Positions 16,878-25,613 of a DNA stretch of 64,000 nucleotides are shown in pieces. The stretch covers positions 1 through 64,000 of the forward strand of contig NZ_FUZF01000018.1 of assembly GCF_900168125.1 (NCBI RefSeq), written 5' to 3'. The translations under genes were made by a program, and so were the position numbers. Position 1 is the stretch's first letter. Every line of letters begins with the position of its first letter. Under the pieces are notes generated by a model. That model was given only the letters and a program-made list of their open reading frames with translations. It searched no databases and had not been told where the DNA came from. Origin of the DNA: Sphingobacterium nematocida (GTDB lineage Bacteria; Bacteroidota; Bacteroidia; Sphingobacteriales; Sphingobacteriaceae).

Positions 16878-16967
16878 AATAGGTCGTCGGAATCGGAGAA
16901 TTGGACAGTTTAAGATAATACGTCCAGTCATAACCATAACAACAAACTTTTTAAAAGTTTGCTCCAT
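16863..16967 (-). CDS. Putative arginine leader peptide (34 residues)
   Basis: A short frame in the long leader of the GNAT-argG-argC operon: ATG at 16967, TGA at 16863-16865. The peptide begins MEQTFKKFVV and ends RFRRPILPRA. Five of 34 residues are Arg, four of them in the last ten codons (CGA TTC CGA CGA ... CGA). These codons run straight into the CTGCCTC hairpin, so a ribosome stalled for charged tRNA-Arg would open that stem. An in-frame upstream ATG at 16997 would give 44 residues. No homologue is claimed; the call rests on position, codon content and hairpin overlap. Confidence 0.55.
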   Translation of the reverse strand: MEQTFKKFVVMVMTGRIILNCPILRFRRPILPRA

Positions 16968-17033
16968 GTTATTTATATGCCTTTTTTTATTATACATTTA
17001 AACTCTTCTATTTACTTCTTATATCTGACAGTG

Positions 17034-17041
17034 CAAAAGTA
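17034..17041 (-). promoter_or_regulatory. -7 element of the arginine operon
   Basis: TACTTTTG (minus strand) matches TAnnTTTG. Transcription from here would give a leader of about 285 nt before the GNAT gene, enough for the leader peptide and both hairpins. The -33 element is poor. Confidence 0.45.
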
Positions 17042-17201
17042 AAGAATTATTTTTTTCTTTTATGTAAGAAGATTACAGTTTTTTTTTGAAAAACATCACT
17101 TTTAATTTCAATGACACAAAAACTATCAATAAGACTGCAAAATCCTTGAAATGTTTAAAAAACAAAATAAAAAAATAAAAAAACTAGATTTTAGGATTCT
17201 A

Positions 17202-17233
17202 TTTGGCTTCTCTTTTCAAATAGCTTATTTTTG
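17202..17233 (+). promoter_or_regulatory. Promoter of the 83-residue membrane protein
   Basis: TTTG (17202-17205), a 20-nt spacer and TATTTTTG (17226-17233) are a full consensus promoter, 22 nt before the ATG. Confidence 0.75.
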
Positions 17234-17255
17234 CAGCTGAACATATTAATTAGCT

Positions 17256-17507
17256 ATGGTAGGCCCGAGTATCATTTTTTACATTTTATTTGCTGTTCCT
17301 TATGTTTTTGTGATGTATTGGCTGGTCAAACAAGATAAACGCAAATACGCATGGGGACTCGCTATAGTGACCTTAATTGCAATTTTAGGTATTTATGTAT
17401 CACAGAAAGCCAGTAAAAATGCAATCGAAAATTATAGACAACATCAAATTGATGCTAGAGAACAAGAGTCTGAAAATGCAACAGATTCTTTAAAGAATAG
17501 AAAATAA
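17256..17507 (+). CDS. Small inner-membrane protein of unknown function
   Basis: 83 residues. Two hydrophobic helices, at about 3-22 and 30-48, are separated by a short basic loop (KQDKRKYA). A charged tail rich in K, E, N and Q follows. No enzyme motif or family is recognised. A consensus promoter stands in front and a strong hairpin terminator behind, so it is expressed as a single gene. Confidence 0.7.
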   Translation: MVGPSIIFYILFAVPYVFVMYWLVKQDKRKYAWGLAIVTLIAILGIYVSQKASKNAIENYRQHQIDAREQESENATDSLKNRK

Positions 17508-17529
17508 CAACTACTTTTCGATAAACTAG

Positions 17530-17566
17530 AACAGGAGTGCCGGATAAAATATCCCGCACTCCTGTT
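17530..17566. terminator. Bidirectional terminator between the small membrane protein and yceI
   Basis: AACAGGAGTGC pairs with GCACTCCTGTT, and an inner GGATA/TATCC extends the stem. A T-run follows on the plus strand. The flanking genes converge. Confidence 0.88.
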
Positions 17567-17580
17567 TTTATTATTCTAAA

Positions 17581-18159
17581 TTATTTCTTTTCGGCGATAA
17601 TCGAAATATCCAGCACAAAATGGTCTTCAATAGCCTTATCCCCTAAACTTGTGAATATGGATCCAGAATTATACTGTATTCCATATTGGGTCCGATCCAC
17701 TTTTACGCCAGATGCTTTTGCTTCTACCCTATTTTTATGGGTTAAAATCGTTGCCGGAAATGTTATGGCTTTTGTAATACCCTTGATCGTCATATTTCCA
17801 GTAATCATAGATTTACCATTTTCTGATTTAACATTCGTAATCACAAATTTAGCCGTAGGATATTTCTCTACATCAAAAAAATCTTCATTTTTCAAATGAC
17901 TGATCAATCGACTTGAAGCGGTAGAAGAGGCTATTGTATTCGTACTCAAAACAAACTCCCCAGCAGTGAGTCTTTCTCCTTCGAGAATCATCTTACCACT
18001 TTGTAGAGATATCGTACCTTCAGTATTTCCTCCTACAATCTTCTTACCCGCCCACTTTACCGAGGATTGTCCTACATTTACAACAAATTCATTCTTCTTT
18101 TGCGCTTGTACGGACAGACTAAACGCAACAAATAACAACATTAAAATATTAGCTTTCAT
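17581..18159 (-). CDS. YceI-family periplasmic protein
   Basis: 192 residues with an SPI signal peptide (residues 1-19, ending VQAQ). The rest is the YceI lipocalin-like barrel: VKWAGKKIVGGNTEGTI, then LISHLKNEDFFDVEKYPTA, TGNMTIKGITK and VDRTQYGIQYNSG. Members bind polyprenoid-type lipids in the periplasm; the ligand here is unknown. It lies 21 nt downstream of the oligopeptidase gene on the same strand and is probably co-transcribed with it. Confidence 0.9.
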   Translation of the reverse strand: MKANILMLLFVAFSLSVQAQKKNEFVVNVGQSSVKWAGKKIVGGNTEGTISLQSGKMILEGERLTAGEFVLSTNTIASSTASSRLISHLKNEDFFDVEKYPTAKFVITNVKSENGKSMITGNMTIKGITKAITFPATILTHKNRVEAKASGVKVDRTQYGIQYNSGSIFTSLGDKAIEDHFVLDISIIAEKK

Positions 18160-18180
18160 TTTTTTTATTTATCTAATTCA

Positions 18181-20337
18181 TCATTTATTAATACCTTCCA
18201 ATTTTAAGATAAACGCATATTCAAGCGCCTGGTCTTTTAAGTAATCGAATCGTCCTGAAGCGCCTCCATGTCCAAAATCCATATCAGTCTTCAGTAAAAT
18301 TACATTATTTCCTGTATGAGCTGTACGCAAACGAGCGACCCATTTTGCGGGCTCAAAATACTGCACTTGACTATCATGTAGTCCCGTAGTCACCAATAAA
18401 TTAGGATAAGCCTTGGCTTCAACATTTTCATACGGCGAATAAGACTTCATATACGCGTAGGCATCTTTATTATTGGGATTTCCCCATTCGTCATACTCAT
18501 TAGTTGTCAATGGGATCGTCTCATCCAGCATTGTGGTAACAACATCGACAAAAGGCACCGCTGCAATCACACCGTTCCATAGATCCGGGGCCATATTAAT
18601 AACAGCTCCCATCAATAAACCACCGGCACTTCCCCCTTCGGCATACAAATGTCCCTTACTGGTGTACTTTTGCTTAATTAAATACCTTCCACACTCAATA
18701 AAGTCTGTAAAAGTATTTTTCTTCTTCATCAGTTTACCGTCTTCATACCATTGTCTTCCCATTTCCTCTCCTCCTCGAATATGGGCTATAGCATAAATAA
18801 ACCCTCGATCGAGAAGAGACAACCTTGTACTACTGAAAGTAGGGTCCATAGAAGCGCCGTAAGATCCATAAGCATACAAATAGAGTGGAGCTGTTCCATC
18901 TTTCTTTGTCCCCTTTTTGTACACCAGTGATATCGGTACAAGTACACCATCCGCAGCTGGCGCAAAGGACCGTTCGGTAACATAGTCCTCTACATTATAC
19001 CCTCCTAAGACCTCCTGCTGTTTCAAAAGCACTCTTTCCTTGGTATACATGTTATAATCGAAGGTCGATAAAGGCGTCACCAAAGATGTGTATCCATAAC
19101 GTACAATATCACTGCTATACTCGGCGTTGATACTGGGATAAACAGTATAAGCTGCCTCACCAAAATCTAACGGATGTTCTTTATTCGTTTTCAGATCCCG
19201 TATCGTTAGGTTTGTAAGTCCGTTTTTACGTGTCGAAATCACCAAAAAGTTCTTGAATTCGTCCAAACCTTCAATAAGCACGTCGGGCCTATGTGGTATA
19301 TATTCTACCCAGTTTTCCTTTGTCGTCTTATCCAATGGGCAGGATACGACTTTAAAATTTTGTGCATCAGCATTGGTCGTTACCAAGAACCGATCTTCCA
19401 ATGCCGTCACCGCGTATAAAACATCTTTTTGTCTCGCCTGAAACACGCGAAAAACACCAGTAGGTTCATCTGCCGACAAATACCTGACTTCGGTACTCAA
19501 AGTTCCTTGGGATTGTATAAATATATATCTCCCATTTTTTGATTTACTAACCTCAATATAATTTGTGTTATCTCTCTCGTGATATACTTCAACATCCAGC
19601 TCACTGCTGGTACCCAATGTATGCCGTTTGATCTTTTCAGACAAAAGCGTTAAAGGGTGAATCTTTGTATAAAACACGGTTTTATTATCTGCAGCCCACA
19701 CCGCACTACCTGTTGTATTTGAAATCCTATCTGTAAGCAACTCTCCCGTTTCCAGGTTTTTGATATGAATAACATATTCTCTCCTCGAGACGGTATCTAC
19801 TCCATAAGCGAGAAACTTGTTATCAGGGCTTACAGCAAATCCAGATACCGCATAATAGGGCATCCCTTTGGCCATATCATCAACATCCAATAAAACTTCT
19901 TCTTTACCGTCCAGTCCGCCTTTTTTTCTACAGATTTTATAGTACTGTTTGCCCTCTTCTGTACGTCGGTAATAATAATAACCATTCTCTAAGTAAGGTA
20001 CAGACTCATCTTTCTCCTTAATTCTGGACTTCATTTCGTTGAATAGCTTCTCTTGTAGAGGTTCTGTACTTTTCAACATGGCGGCGGTATAATCGTTCTC
20101 TTGTTCTAGATACTTAATCACCGCTGATGAATCTGCTCCTTTTTTAAAATAGTCATTCAACCAGTAATAATTGTCAATAACGGTGTCTCCATGCACAATT
20201 CTGGTATAAGGTTTTATTGTCGCTACAGGAGCTTGAACATCGGGCCAAGTCACGGTATCAACGGTATCTGATTGTGGTGCACAAGATGCTGTTGCCATAC
20301 TTAATATCATTATGTAATTACTTATTTTTCTCACCAT
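18181..20337 (-). CDS. Oligopeptidase B-like S9 family serine peptidase, lipoprotein
   Basis: 718 residues. An N-terminal beta-propeller (about 75-440) gates a C-terminal alpha/beta hydrolase. The catalytic triad is S570 (EGGSAGG), D655 (GLHDSQV) and H690 (FGHGGASGR). Acidic residues before S570 suit cleavage after Lys/Arg in short peptides. The N-terminus has a lipobox (MATASC, C19), so unlike the cytoplasmic Escherichia coli enzyme it should be exported and membrane-anchored. It is divergent from the S8 peptidase gene across 142 nt, which suggests a shared role in extracytoplasmic peptide degradation (inference). Confidence 0.9.
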   Translation of the reverse strand: MVRKISNYIMILSMATASCAPQSDTVDTVTWPDVQAPVATIKPYTRIVHGDTVIDNYYWLNDYFKKGADSSAVIKYLEQENDYTAAMLKSTEPLQEKLFNEMKSRIKEKDESVPYLENGYYYYRRTEEGKQYYKICRKKGGLDGKEEVLLDVDDMAKGMPYYAVSGFAVSPDNKFLAYGVDTVSRREYVIHIKNLETGELLTDRISNTTGSAVWAADNKTVFYTKIHPLTLLSEKIKRHTLGTSSELDVEVYHERDNTNYIEVSKSKNGRYIFIQSQGTLSTEVRYLSADEPTGVFRVFQARQKDVLYAVTALEDRFLVTTNADAQNFKVVSCPLDKTTKENWVEYIPHRPDVLIEGLDEFKNFLVISTRKNGLTNLTIRDLKTNKEHPLDFGEAAYTVYPSINAEYSSDIVRYGYTSLVTPLSTFDYNMYTKERVLLKQQEVLGGYNVEDYVTERSFAPAADGVLVPISLVYKKGTKKDGTAPLYLYAYGSYGASMDPTFSSTRLSLLDRGFIYAIAHIRGGEEMGRQWYEDGKLMKKKNTFTDFIECGRYLIKQKYTSKGHLYAEGGSAGGLLMGAVINMAPDLWNGVIAAVPFVDVVTTMLDETIPLTTNEYDEWGNPNNKDAYAYMKSYSPYENVEAKAYPNLLVTTGLHDSQVQYFEPAKWVARLRTAHTGNNVILLKTDMDFGHGGASGRFDYLKDQALEYAFILKLEGINK

Positions 20338-20449
20338 AGATCTAAGTTATAATTGACGAATAGAATTTAAAAATACAAAAACTCTGCAATTATTAAGTTA
20401 CAATACTTATTTTACATAGATTTAACTATTTTGGCATACCTCCTAGCAT

Positions 20450-20457
20450 TATATTTG
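20450..20457 (+). promoter_or_regulatory. -7 element of the S8 peptidase gene
   Basis: TATATTTG lies 22 nt before the ATG. TTTTG at 20429-20433 is a possible -33, with a short 16-nt spacer. Confidence 0.5.
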
Positions 20458-20479
20458 CAATTGAAACAAAAAACAAACT

Positions 20480-22105
20480 ATGCATAAGACAAAATTATTC
20501 ATTGCCCTATTGGGTATTAGTATACTTCCTTATTCTGGATTCTCTCAGGACAAGAAGGATAAAGCCCCCGCAAACTGGTACAATCTAGACTACAAGACTG
20601 ACGGCATTTTTGGTATCAGTACTGAAAAAGCTTATGAACTATTAAAAGGACAAAAATCTACACCAGTGGTGGTTGCTGTAATCGATGGAGGAGTAGATGT
20701 AAACCATGAAGATCTTAAGGAAGTATTATGGATCAATAAAAAGGACGCCAATACAAATGGAAAAGACGATGATGGAAATGGTTATATCGATGACAAATAC
20801 GGCTGGAATTTTATAGGAAATGCGAATGGCGAGAATGTGAATTATGACAACCTAGAAGTCACTCGTCTAATCCGTAAATTTGAACCTAAGTACATATCGA
20901 TCCTTCCGAGCACACGTCTTTCTGAAGCTGAAAGAAGAGAGTTTGTTGCTTACCAAAAAATGATATCGGATTATACCAGTAAAATGGACGAAGCTCAATT
21001 TGGTGATTTAAATTATGGACGTCTTAAACAAAGTATCGACAAAGTCATTGCTAAAATTGGAAAAGAACCTAAGGATATCACAAAGGAAGATCTAGATAAC
21101 TTCAAGACAGAAAACGACCAGCAAAAGCTAGCTATCCGTATTGCTAAGAAAGAGGTCGAAGGTGATGGTTTCGAAAAATTCTATAAGGATATTGAAGAAG
21201 CTACAGATTACTTTGGTTCACAAGTAAAATATCATCTAAACAAAGACTATGATTCAAGATCGATTATTGGCGACAACTACGATGATGCAACGGAGCGCCA
21301 TTATGGTAATCCAGATGTAAAAGGCCCCGATGCAGAACACGGTACGCACGTAGCAGGAATTATTGGTGCCAAAAGAAACAATAATATTGGCATTAATGGG
21401 GTAGCCGATAATGTAGAAATCATGTCTATCCGCGTTGTACCTAATGGGGATGAAAGAGATAAGGATGTGGCAAATGGGATCCGCTATGCGGTAGACAATG
21501 GTGCAAGGATCATAAACATGAGTTTTGGAAAGGGGTACTATTACAATAAGAAAACAGTCGATGATGCTGTCCGTTATGCTATGGAAAAAGACGTACTATT
21601 GGTGCATGCCGCTGGAAACGACGGAAAAAACATCGATATCACGCCAAACTACCCAAACAAATACTATACAGATAGTCTCAACGCTATAACTGGAGAAGCG
21701 AAAGGATGGATTACTGTCGGTGCTACCTCATGGAAAATGGATAGTGATCTCTTAGCAGACTTTTCAAACTACGGTTATAAATCCGTGGACGTATTTGCGC
21801 CTGGTGTAGCTATAAACTCTACAATGCCAGAGAACCAGTACAAAGATCAACAAGGTACAAGCATGGCTGCTCCGGTAGTCTCTGGACTCGCCGCTATCCT
21901 TCGCTCCTACTACCCCCAATTAAGTGCTGAAGAGATAAAAGATGTAATTCTCAAATCTGTGACGAAGGTGGATCAGAAAGTAAAAGTAAAACAAGATGGA
22001 TCTAGCAAAAAAGTATACCTAGACGAAATCTCTGTAAGTGGGGGAATAGTAAATGCATATAATGCTGTTGTAGAAGCAAATAAGAAAGTTTCTGGCAAAA
22101 AGTAA
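20480..22105 (+). CDS. Secreted subtilisin-like S8 serine peptidase
   Basis: 541 residues with an SPI signal peptide (1-22, ending GFSQ). The catalytic triad is D69 (VAVIDGGVDVNH), H287 (EHGTHVAG) and S461 (GTSMAAP), with oxyanion N380 (HAAGND). A calcium-loop-like DDDGNGYIDD follows D69. D69 and H287 are separated by about 220 residues, against roughly 30-40 in subtilisin; the insert (about 110-265) is helical and charged. There is no obvious propeptide and no T9SS sorting domain. This arrangement is common among Bacteroidota subtilases. Confidence 0.92.
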   Translation: MHKTKLFIALLGISILPYSGFSQDKKDKAPANWYNLDYKTDGIFGISTEKAYELLKGQKSTPVVVAVIDGGVDVNHEDLKEVLWINKKDANTNGKDDDGNGYIDDKYGWNFIGNANGENVNYDNLEVTRLIRKFEPKYISILPSTRLSEAERREFVAYQKMISDYTSKMDEAQFGDLNYGRLKQSIDKVIAKIGKEPKDITKEDLDNFKTENDQQKLAIRIAKKEVEGDGFEKFYKDIEEATDYFGSQVKYHLNKDYDSRSIIGDNYDDATERHYGNPDVKGPDAEHGTHVAGIIGAKRNNNIGINGVADNVEIMSIRVVPNGDERDKDVANGIRYAVDNGARIINMSFGKGYYYNKKTVDDAVRYAMEKDVLLVHAAGNDGKNIDITPNYPNKYYTDSLNAITGEAKGWITVGATSWKMDSDLLADFSNYGYKSVDVFAPGVAINSTMPENQYKDQQGTSMAAPVVSGLAAILRSYYPQLSAEEIKDVILKSVTKVDQKVKVKQDGSSKKVYLDEISVSGGIVNAYNAVVEANKKVSGKK

Positions 22106-22179
22106 AAAAATGTTAAATTTTCTATAATAATAATTCTTATTTTGCGTTTTACTACTAAACAACAATAAATAAGACGCTT

Positions 22180-22365
22180 ATGGTTGAAAATTCTACTACA
22201 ATTTATGAAGAAGCTTACAACAGTGATTTAAAAGAAGTGGTAACTGAAACAGAAGTAAAATTCGAGACGAAGATCAGAAATGGCATTCAAAGTCTAGCAA
22301 AAGAACCTTCTCAAAGTGTCATAGACAACATTCTAGCCTACTCAAAAACGTTTGTAAGCAAGTAA
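22180..22365 (+). CDS. Small acidic protein of unknown function
   Basis: 61 residues, soluble and predicted helical, with acidic residues in the first half (EEAYNSDLKEVVTETEVKFE) and a basic C-terminus. No signal, membrane segment or known motif. The 18-bp terminator begins at its stop codon, which supports a real, separately ended transcript. The spacing from the S8 gene is 74 nt. Confidence 0.6.
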   Translation: MVENSTTIYEEAYNSDLKEVVTETEVKFETKIRNGIQSLAKEPSQSVIDNILAYSKTFVSK

Positions 22366-22402
22366 ACAACAAAGTCTCTAAAAGTTTAGAGACTTTGTTG
22401 TT
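22365..22402 (+). terminator. Strong hairpin after the 61-residue protein
   Basis: AACAACAAAGTCTCTAAA pairs perfectly with its complement at 22385-22402 and is followed by TT. The stem begins at the last base of the stop codon. Confidence 0.85.
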
Positions 22403-22425
22403 TTAAGAGTATCCGGCAAAATGAG

Positions 22426-22433
22426 TATCTTTG
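22426..22433 (+). promoter_or_regulatory. -7 element directly before nth
   Basis: TATCTTTG ends only 3 nt before the nth ATG, so the predicted start point falls at or next to the A of ATG. This implies a leaderless mRNA. Confidence 0.5.
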
Positions 22434-22436
22434 TTT

Positions 22437-23108
22437 ATGTTAAAAAAAGACCGGTATAAAGCCTTTGTAGAATATTTTTCGACGCATAATCCAGATGCTC
22501 AAACGGAACTCCATTATGGAAATCCATATGAACTTTTGGTAGCCGTTATTTTATCTGCGCAATGCACGGATAAAAGAATCAATCAGGTTACGCCAGCCCT
22601 TTTCAAACGCTTCCCTGACCCAGAATCTCTAGCCGCTAGCAATCAGGATGAGGTATTTACTTATATTAGATCTGTAAGCTACCCAAACAACAAAGCGAAA
22701 CACTTAGTAGGTATGGCTCAGAAATTGTTGGGTGATTTTAACGGCATTGTCCCTGAAAAGGTGGAAGATCTAGTAAAGCTCCCTGGAGTAGGCCGCAAGA
22801 CTGCCAATGTAATATCATCTGTTGTCTACAACAATCCTTCTATGGCAGTCGACACCCACGTGTTTAGAGTCAGCAACAGACTGGGATTAACAAGCAATGC
22901 TACAACTCCCTTGGCTGTAGAGAAACAATTAGTCAAATATCTCCCTCAAGAAACGATAGCCATAGCACACCACTGGCTGATCCTTCATGGTCGATATATT
23001 TGTCTTGCTAGGACACCAAAATGCGACCAATGTCCTATCACATATTTCTGCAAATATTTTGAAAAAACAAAAAAGGCAAAACCTATTGCTAAGGTCGCCA
23101 GCGCATAA
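22437..23108 (+). CDS. nth: Endonuclease III
   Basis: 223 residues from ATG 22437; the in-frame TTG at 22431 is part of the -7 box. A base-excision repair DNA glycosylase/AP lyase for oxidised pyrimidines. It has the helix-hairpin-helix LPGVGRKTAN with catalytic Lys, catalytic Asp in MAVDTHVFRV, and the C-terminal 4Fe-4S ligands C-x6-C-x2-C-x5-C (CLARTPKCDQCPITYFC). It lies 95 nt upstream of recA, which has its own promoter. Confidence 0.93.
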   Translation: MLKKDRYKAFVEYFSTHNPDAQTELHYGNPYELLVAVILSAQCTDKRINQVTPALFKRFPDPESLAASNQDEVFTYIRSVSYPNNKAKHLVGMAQKLLGDFNGIVPEKVEDLVKLPGVGRKTANVISSVVYNNPSMAVDTHVFRVSNRLGLTSNATTPLAVEKQLVKYLPQETIAIAHHWLILHGRYICLARTPKCDQCPITYFCKYFEKTKKAKPIAKVASA

Positions 23109-23153
23109 AATATCAACACGAACCATAACAGACTAATTATTTTAGTAAAAAAA

Positions 23154-23184
23154 TTGTATTTTTAAATTAAAGCTTATATATTTG
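23154..23184 (+). promoter_or_regulatory. Promoter of recA
   Basis: TTG (23154-23156), a 20-nt spacer and TATATTTG (23177-23184), 19 nt before the ATG. No LexA-type palindrome was seen. Confidence 0.8.
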
Positions 23185-23203
23185 ACACAACAATACTAAA
23201 AAC

Positions 23204-24226
23204 ATGAGTAACGCAGACAAACTAAAAGCACTACAGCTGACCTTAGATAAGTTAGAAAAATCTTACGGAAAAGGTACTATCATGAAATTAGGTGATTCAG
23301 CAGTTGAACCTATTGAGGCTATTTCTACAGGTTCATTGGGGCTAGATATCGCATTAGGTATTGGTGGAGTTCCTAAAGGTCGTATTATCGAGATATATGG
23401 ACCTGAATCTTCCGGAAAAACAACCTTGGCCACACATATTGTAGCAGAAGCCCAAAAAAAAGGAGGAATAGCAGCAATAATTGATGCGGAGCATGCATTT
23501 GATAAATACTATGCTCAAAAGCTAGGCGTTGATGTAGAGAATCTTTTAATATCTCAACCTGACAACGGCGAACAAGCTCTAGAAATTGCAGACAACCTTA
23601 TCCGTTCGGGAGCTATAGATGTAATAGTGATTGACTCTGTAGCAGCTTTAGTACCTAAAGGAGAAATAGAAGGTGAAATGGGAGAATCCAAAATGGGACT
23701 TCAAGCTCGCCTCATGTCACAAGCATTACGTAAATTAACAGGTACTATCTCCAAAACAAACTGTTGCTGTATTTTCATTAACCAATTACGCGAAAAAATT
23801 GGTGTGATGTTTGGTAACCCCGAGACAACAACAGGTGGTAATGCACTCAAATTCTATGCATCAGTACGTTTAGACATTCGTCGTACATCTCAAATCAAAG
23901 ATTCCGACGAAGTATCTGGAAACCGGGTAAAAGTAAAAATTGTCAAGAATAAAGTCGCCCCTCCTTTCCGTATAGCAGAATTTGACATTATGTTTGGAGA
24001 AGGAATTTCAAAAGTAGGAGAAATTATTGACTTAGGTGTCGAATATAACATCATAAAAAAATCGGGTTCTTGGTTTAGCTATGGCGATACTAAATTAGGT
24101 CAAGGCCGTGATGCTGTTAAGAATCTCCTGTTTGATAATCCAGATTTAATGGATGAACTTGAAGGAAAAATAAGAGCCGAAGTAACGGGTGAAACTGTTG
24201 ATCAATCAGCTTTATTGGAAGAATAA
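23204..24226 (+). CDS. recA: Recombinase RecA
   Basis: 340 residues, standard length. The strand-exchange ATPase of homologous recombination. Walker A is GPESSGKTT. VIDSVAALVPKGEIEGEMG is the Walker B/L1 region, and FGNPETTTGGNALKFYASVR is the L2 region that contacts DNA. No intein. It ends with DQSALLEE and a clear terminator. Confidence 0.97.
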   Translation: MSNADKLKALQLTLDKLEKSYGKGTIMKLGDSAVEPIEAISTGSLGLDIALGIGGVPKGRIIEIYGPESSGKTTLATHIVAEAQKKGGIAAIIDAEHAFDKYYAQKLGVDVENLLISQPDNGEQALEIADNLIRSGAIDVIVIDSVAALVPKGEIEGEMGESKMGLQARLMSQALRKLTGTISKTNCCCIFINQLREKIGVMFGNPETTTGGNALKFYASVRLDIRRTSQIKDSDEVSGNRVKVKIVKNKVAPPFRIAEFDIMFGEGISKVGEIIDLGVEYNIIKKSGSWFSYGDTKLGQGRDAVKNLLFDNPDLMDELEGKIRAEVTGETVDQSALLEE

Positions 24227-24250
24227 CAATATTTAATTTAATATGTATCG

Positions 24251-24279
24251 AAAGGGAGCTTTTATCAGAAGCTCCCTTT
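24251..24279 (+). terminator. Terminator of recA
   Basis: AAAGGGAGCTT pairs with AAGCTCCCTTT and is followed by a T-run. Confidence 0.9.
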
Positions 24280-24367
24280 TTTTGTTATGCAAACTGCAAC
24301 AACGCTATTACTTCTATAAATATATTTCTATTTTATGTACTTTAGCTAGCAACAACCTTTACTTATT

Positions 24368-25549
24368 ATGGCAATTGATAGAAGATTTTTCCTAAAAACT
24401 GTAGGAGCTATTGGTCTTAGCACAACTATTAAGACGACTTCTGCGTATACAGAAAATCAACAAAAGAATGATTTTTCATTATCCTGTCCTCCCTATCTTC
24501 AAAACTTTGATTCCGAAAATGTCACAATCTGTGCATTTTTTAACAAACCTTGCTTGGCCTGGGTCGAGCTCTTGGATGATAATGGCAATTCTTATAGCTC
24601 CATTTATCAGACAGAAGATGGAATGCGCAACGCAAATACAGACTTCTTTAAATTTAAAGTCCCTCATTTAGACAAAGATTTCAAATATCGTATAGTCGCA
24701 AAAGAGATTATCAAATTTGACCCTTATAAAATTGAATATGGCAAAGAGATCGGGACGCAAGCGATAACAACCAAACTACCTTTCGCAAAAGAAGACGTTC
24801 ACGTACTCATATTAAACGACATCCATGAGGATGTAAAAAGTTATAAATTACTTTTTGATCGAAGCACTTTACCAAGAAAGGACGCCATCTTATTAAATGG
24901 AGACCTATTCCATTATGTCACTCAATCCCAAGAACTAGTTAGTAAACTATTTCAACCTATGAATGACCTTTCTTCATCGCAGACCCCCTTTGTAATGATC
25001 AGAGGCAATCACGAAACAAGAGGCTCATTCGCAAGGGATTATAAAAGATATTTCGATTACCCAAACAACAAGTTTTACCAGGCATTCTTATTGGGACCTA
25101 TCTTTTGGATCCTCTTAGACGGAGGAGAAGATAAACCAGACAATCATGAGGTATATGCGAACACCGTTGATTATGACACATATAGACTCGAACAGAAAGA
25201 ATGGTTAGCTAAAGTTCTAACATCAAAAGAAAGAAAAAAAGCCAAACATACTCTGGTCCTAAATCATATTCCATTCTTCCATTCCGATGATTGGCATGGT
25301 ACACTACATAATAGAGAATGTTTTCATGATCTCTTGCAGAAACATAAAGTGGATGCATTGATTTCCGGCCACACACATAAATTTGGATTTTACCCTGCGA
25401 ATACCGATCACAATTATCCAGTTATTATAGGTGGTGGCCCAAAACAAGGTCAACGTACGCTTATTGAAGTATCCGCATCAGGAAAAAAACTAGATGTGAA
25501 ATTAAAGAAGGAAACTGGAGAACTCATTAATAGCTTCTCAAAAGCTTAA
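24368..25549 (+). CDS. Tat-exported metallophosphoesterase
   Basis: 393 residues. The N-terminus MAIDRRFFLKTVG has a twin-arginine signal. About residues 40-135 are a purple-acid-phosphatase-type N-terminal beta domain. The catalytic domain follows with all five calcineurin-like blocks: LNDIHED, NGDLFH, RGNHETRG, LNHIPFFH and SGHTHKFG. It should be a binuclear metal phosphatase in the periplasm, substrate unknown. Single gene with its own terminator. Confidence 0.88.
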   Translation: MAIDRRFFLKTVGAIGLSTTIKTTSAYTENQQKNDFSLSCPPYLQNFDSENVTICAFFNKPCLAWVELLDDNGNSYSSIYQTEDGMRNANTDFFKFKVPHLDKDFKYRIVAKEIIKFDPYKIEYGKEIGTQAITTKLPFAKEDVHVLILNDIHEDVKSYKLLFDRSTLPRKDAILLNGDLFHYVTQSQELVSKLFQPMNDLSSSQTPFVMIRGNHETRGSFARDYKRYFDYPNNKFYQAFLLGPIFWILLDGGEDKPDNHEVYANTVDYDTYRLEQKEWLAKVLTSKERKKAKHTLVLNHIPFFHSDDWHGTLHNRECFHDLLQKHKVDALISGHTHKFGFYPANTDHNYPVIIGGGPKQGQRTLIEVSASGKKLDVKLKKETGELINSFSKA

Positions 25550-25563
25550 AGTGATGATTAAAA

Positions 25564-25593
25564 AAAAGGCACAATCTGACGATTGTGCCTTTT
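25564..25593. terminator. Bidirectional terminator between the phosphoesterase and pruA
   Basis: AAAAGGCACAATC pairs with GATTGTGCCTTTT around the loop TGAC. A-rich and T-rich flanks serve both converging genes. Confidence 0.92.
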
Positions 25594-25613
25594 CTACTAA
25601 AACGATCTTGATT

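Larger units (their letters stand above)
16743..17255. other. 513-nt divergent intergenic region
   Basis: The left part is the arginine operon leader with a 34-residue peptide, three hairpins (the third is CAAACTTT/AAAGTTTG at 16943-16961) and a minus-strand -7 box. The middle, 17042-17200, is A/T-rich and shows nothing else. The right end carries the promoter of the small membrane protein at 17256. Confidence 0.5.

Noticed and set aside
23109..23203. LexA-type SOS box upstream of recA
   Set aside because: No palindrome of the known classes is seen; only a housekeeping promoter is supported.
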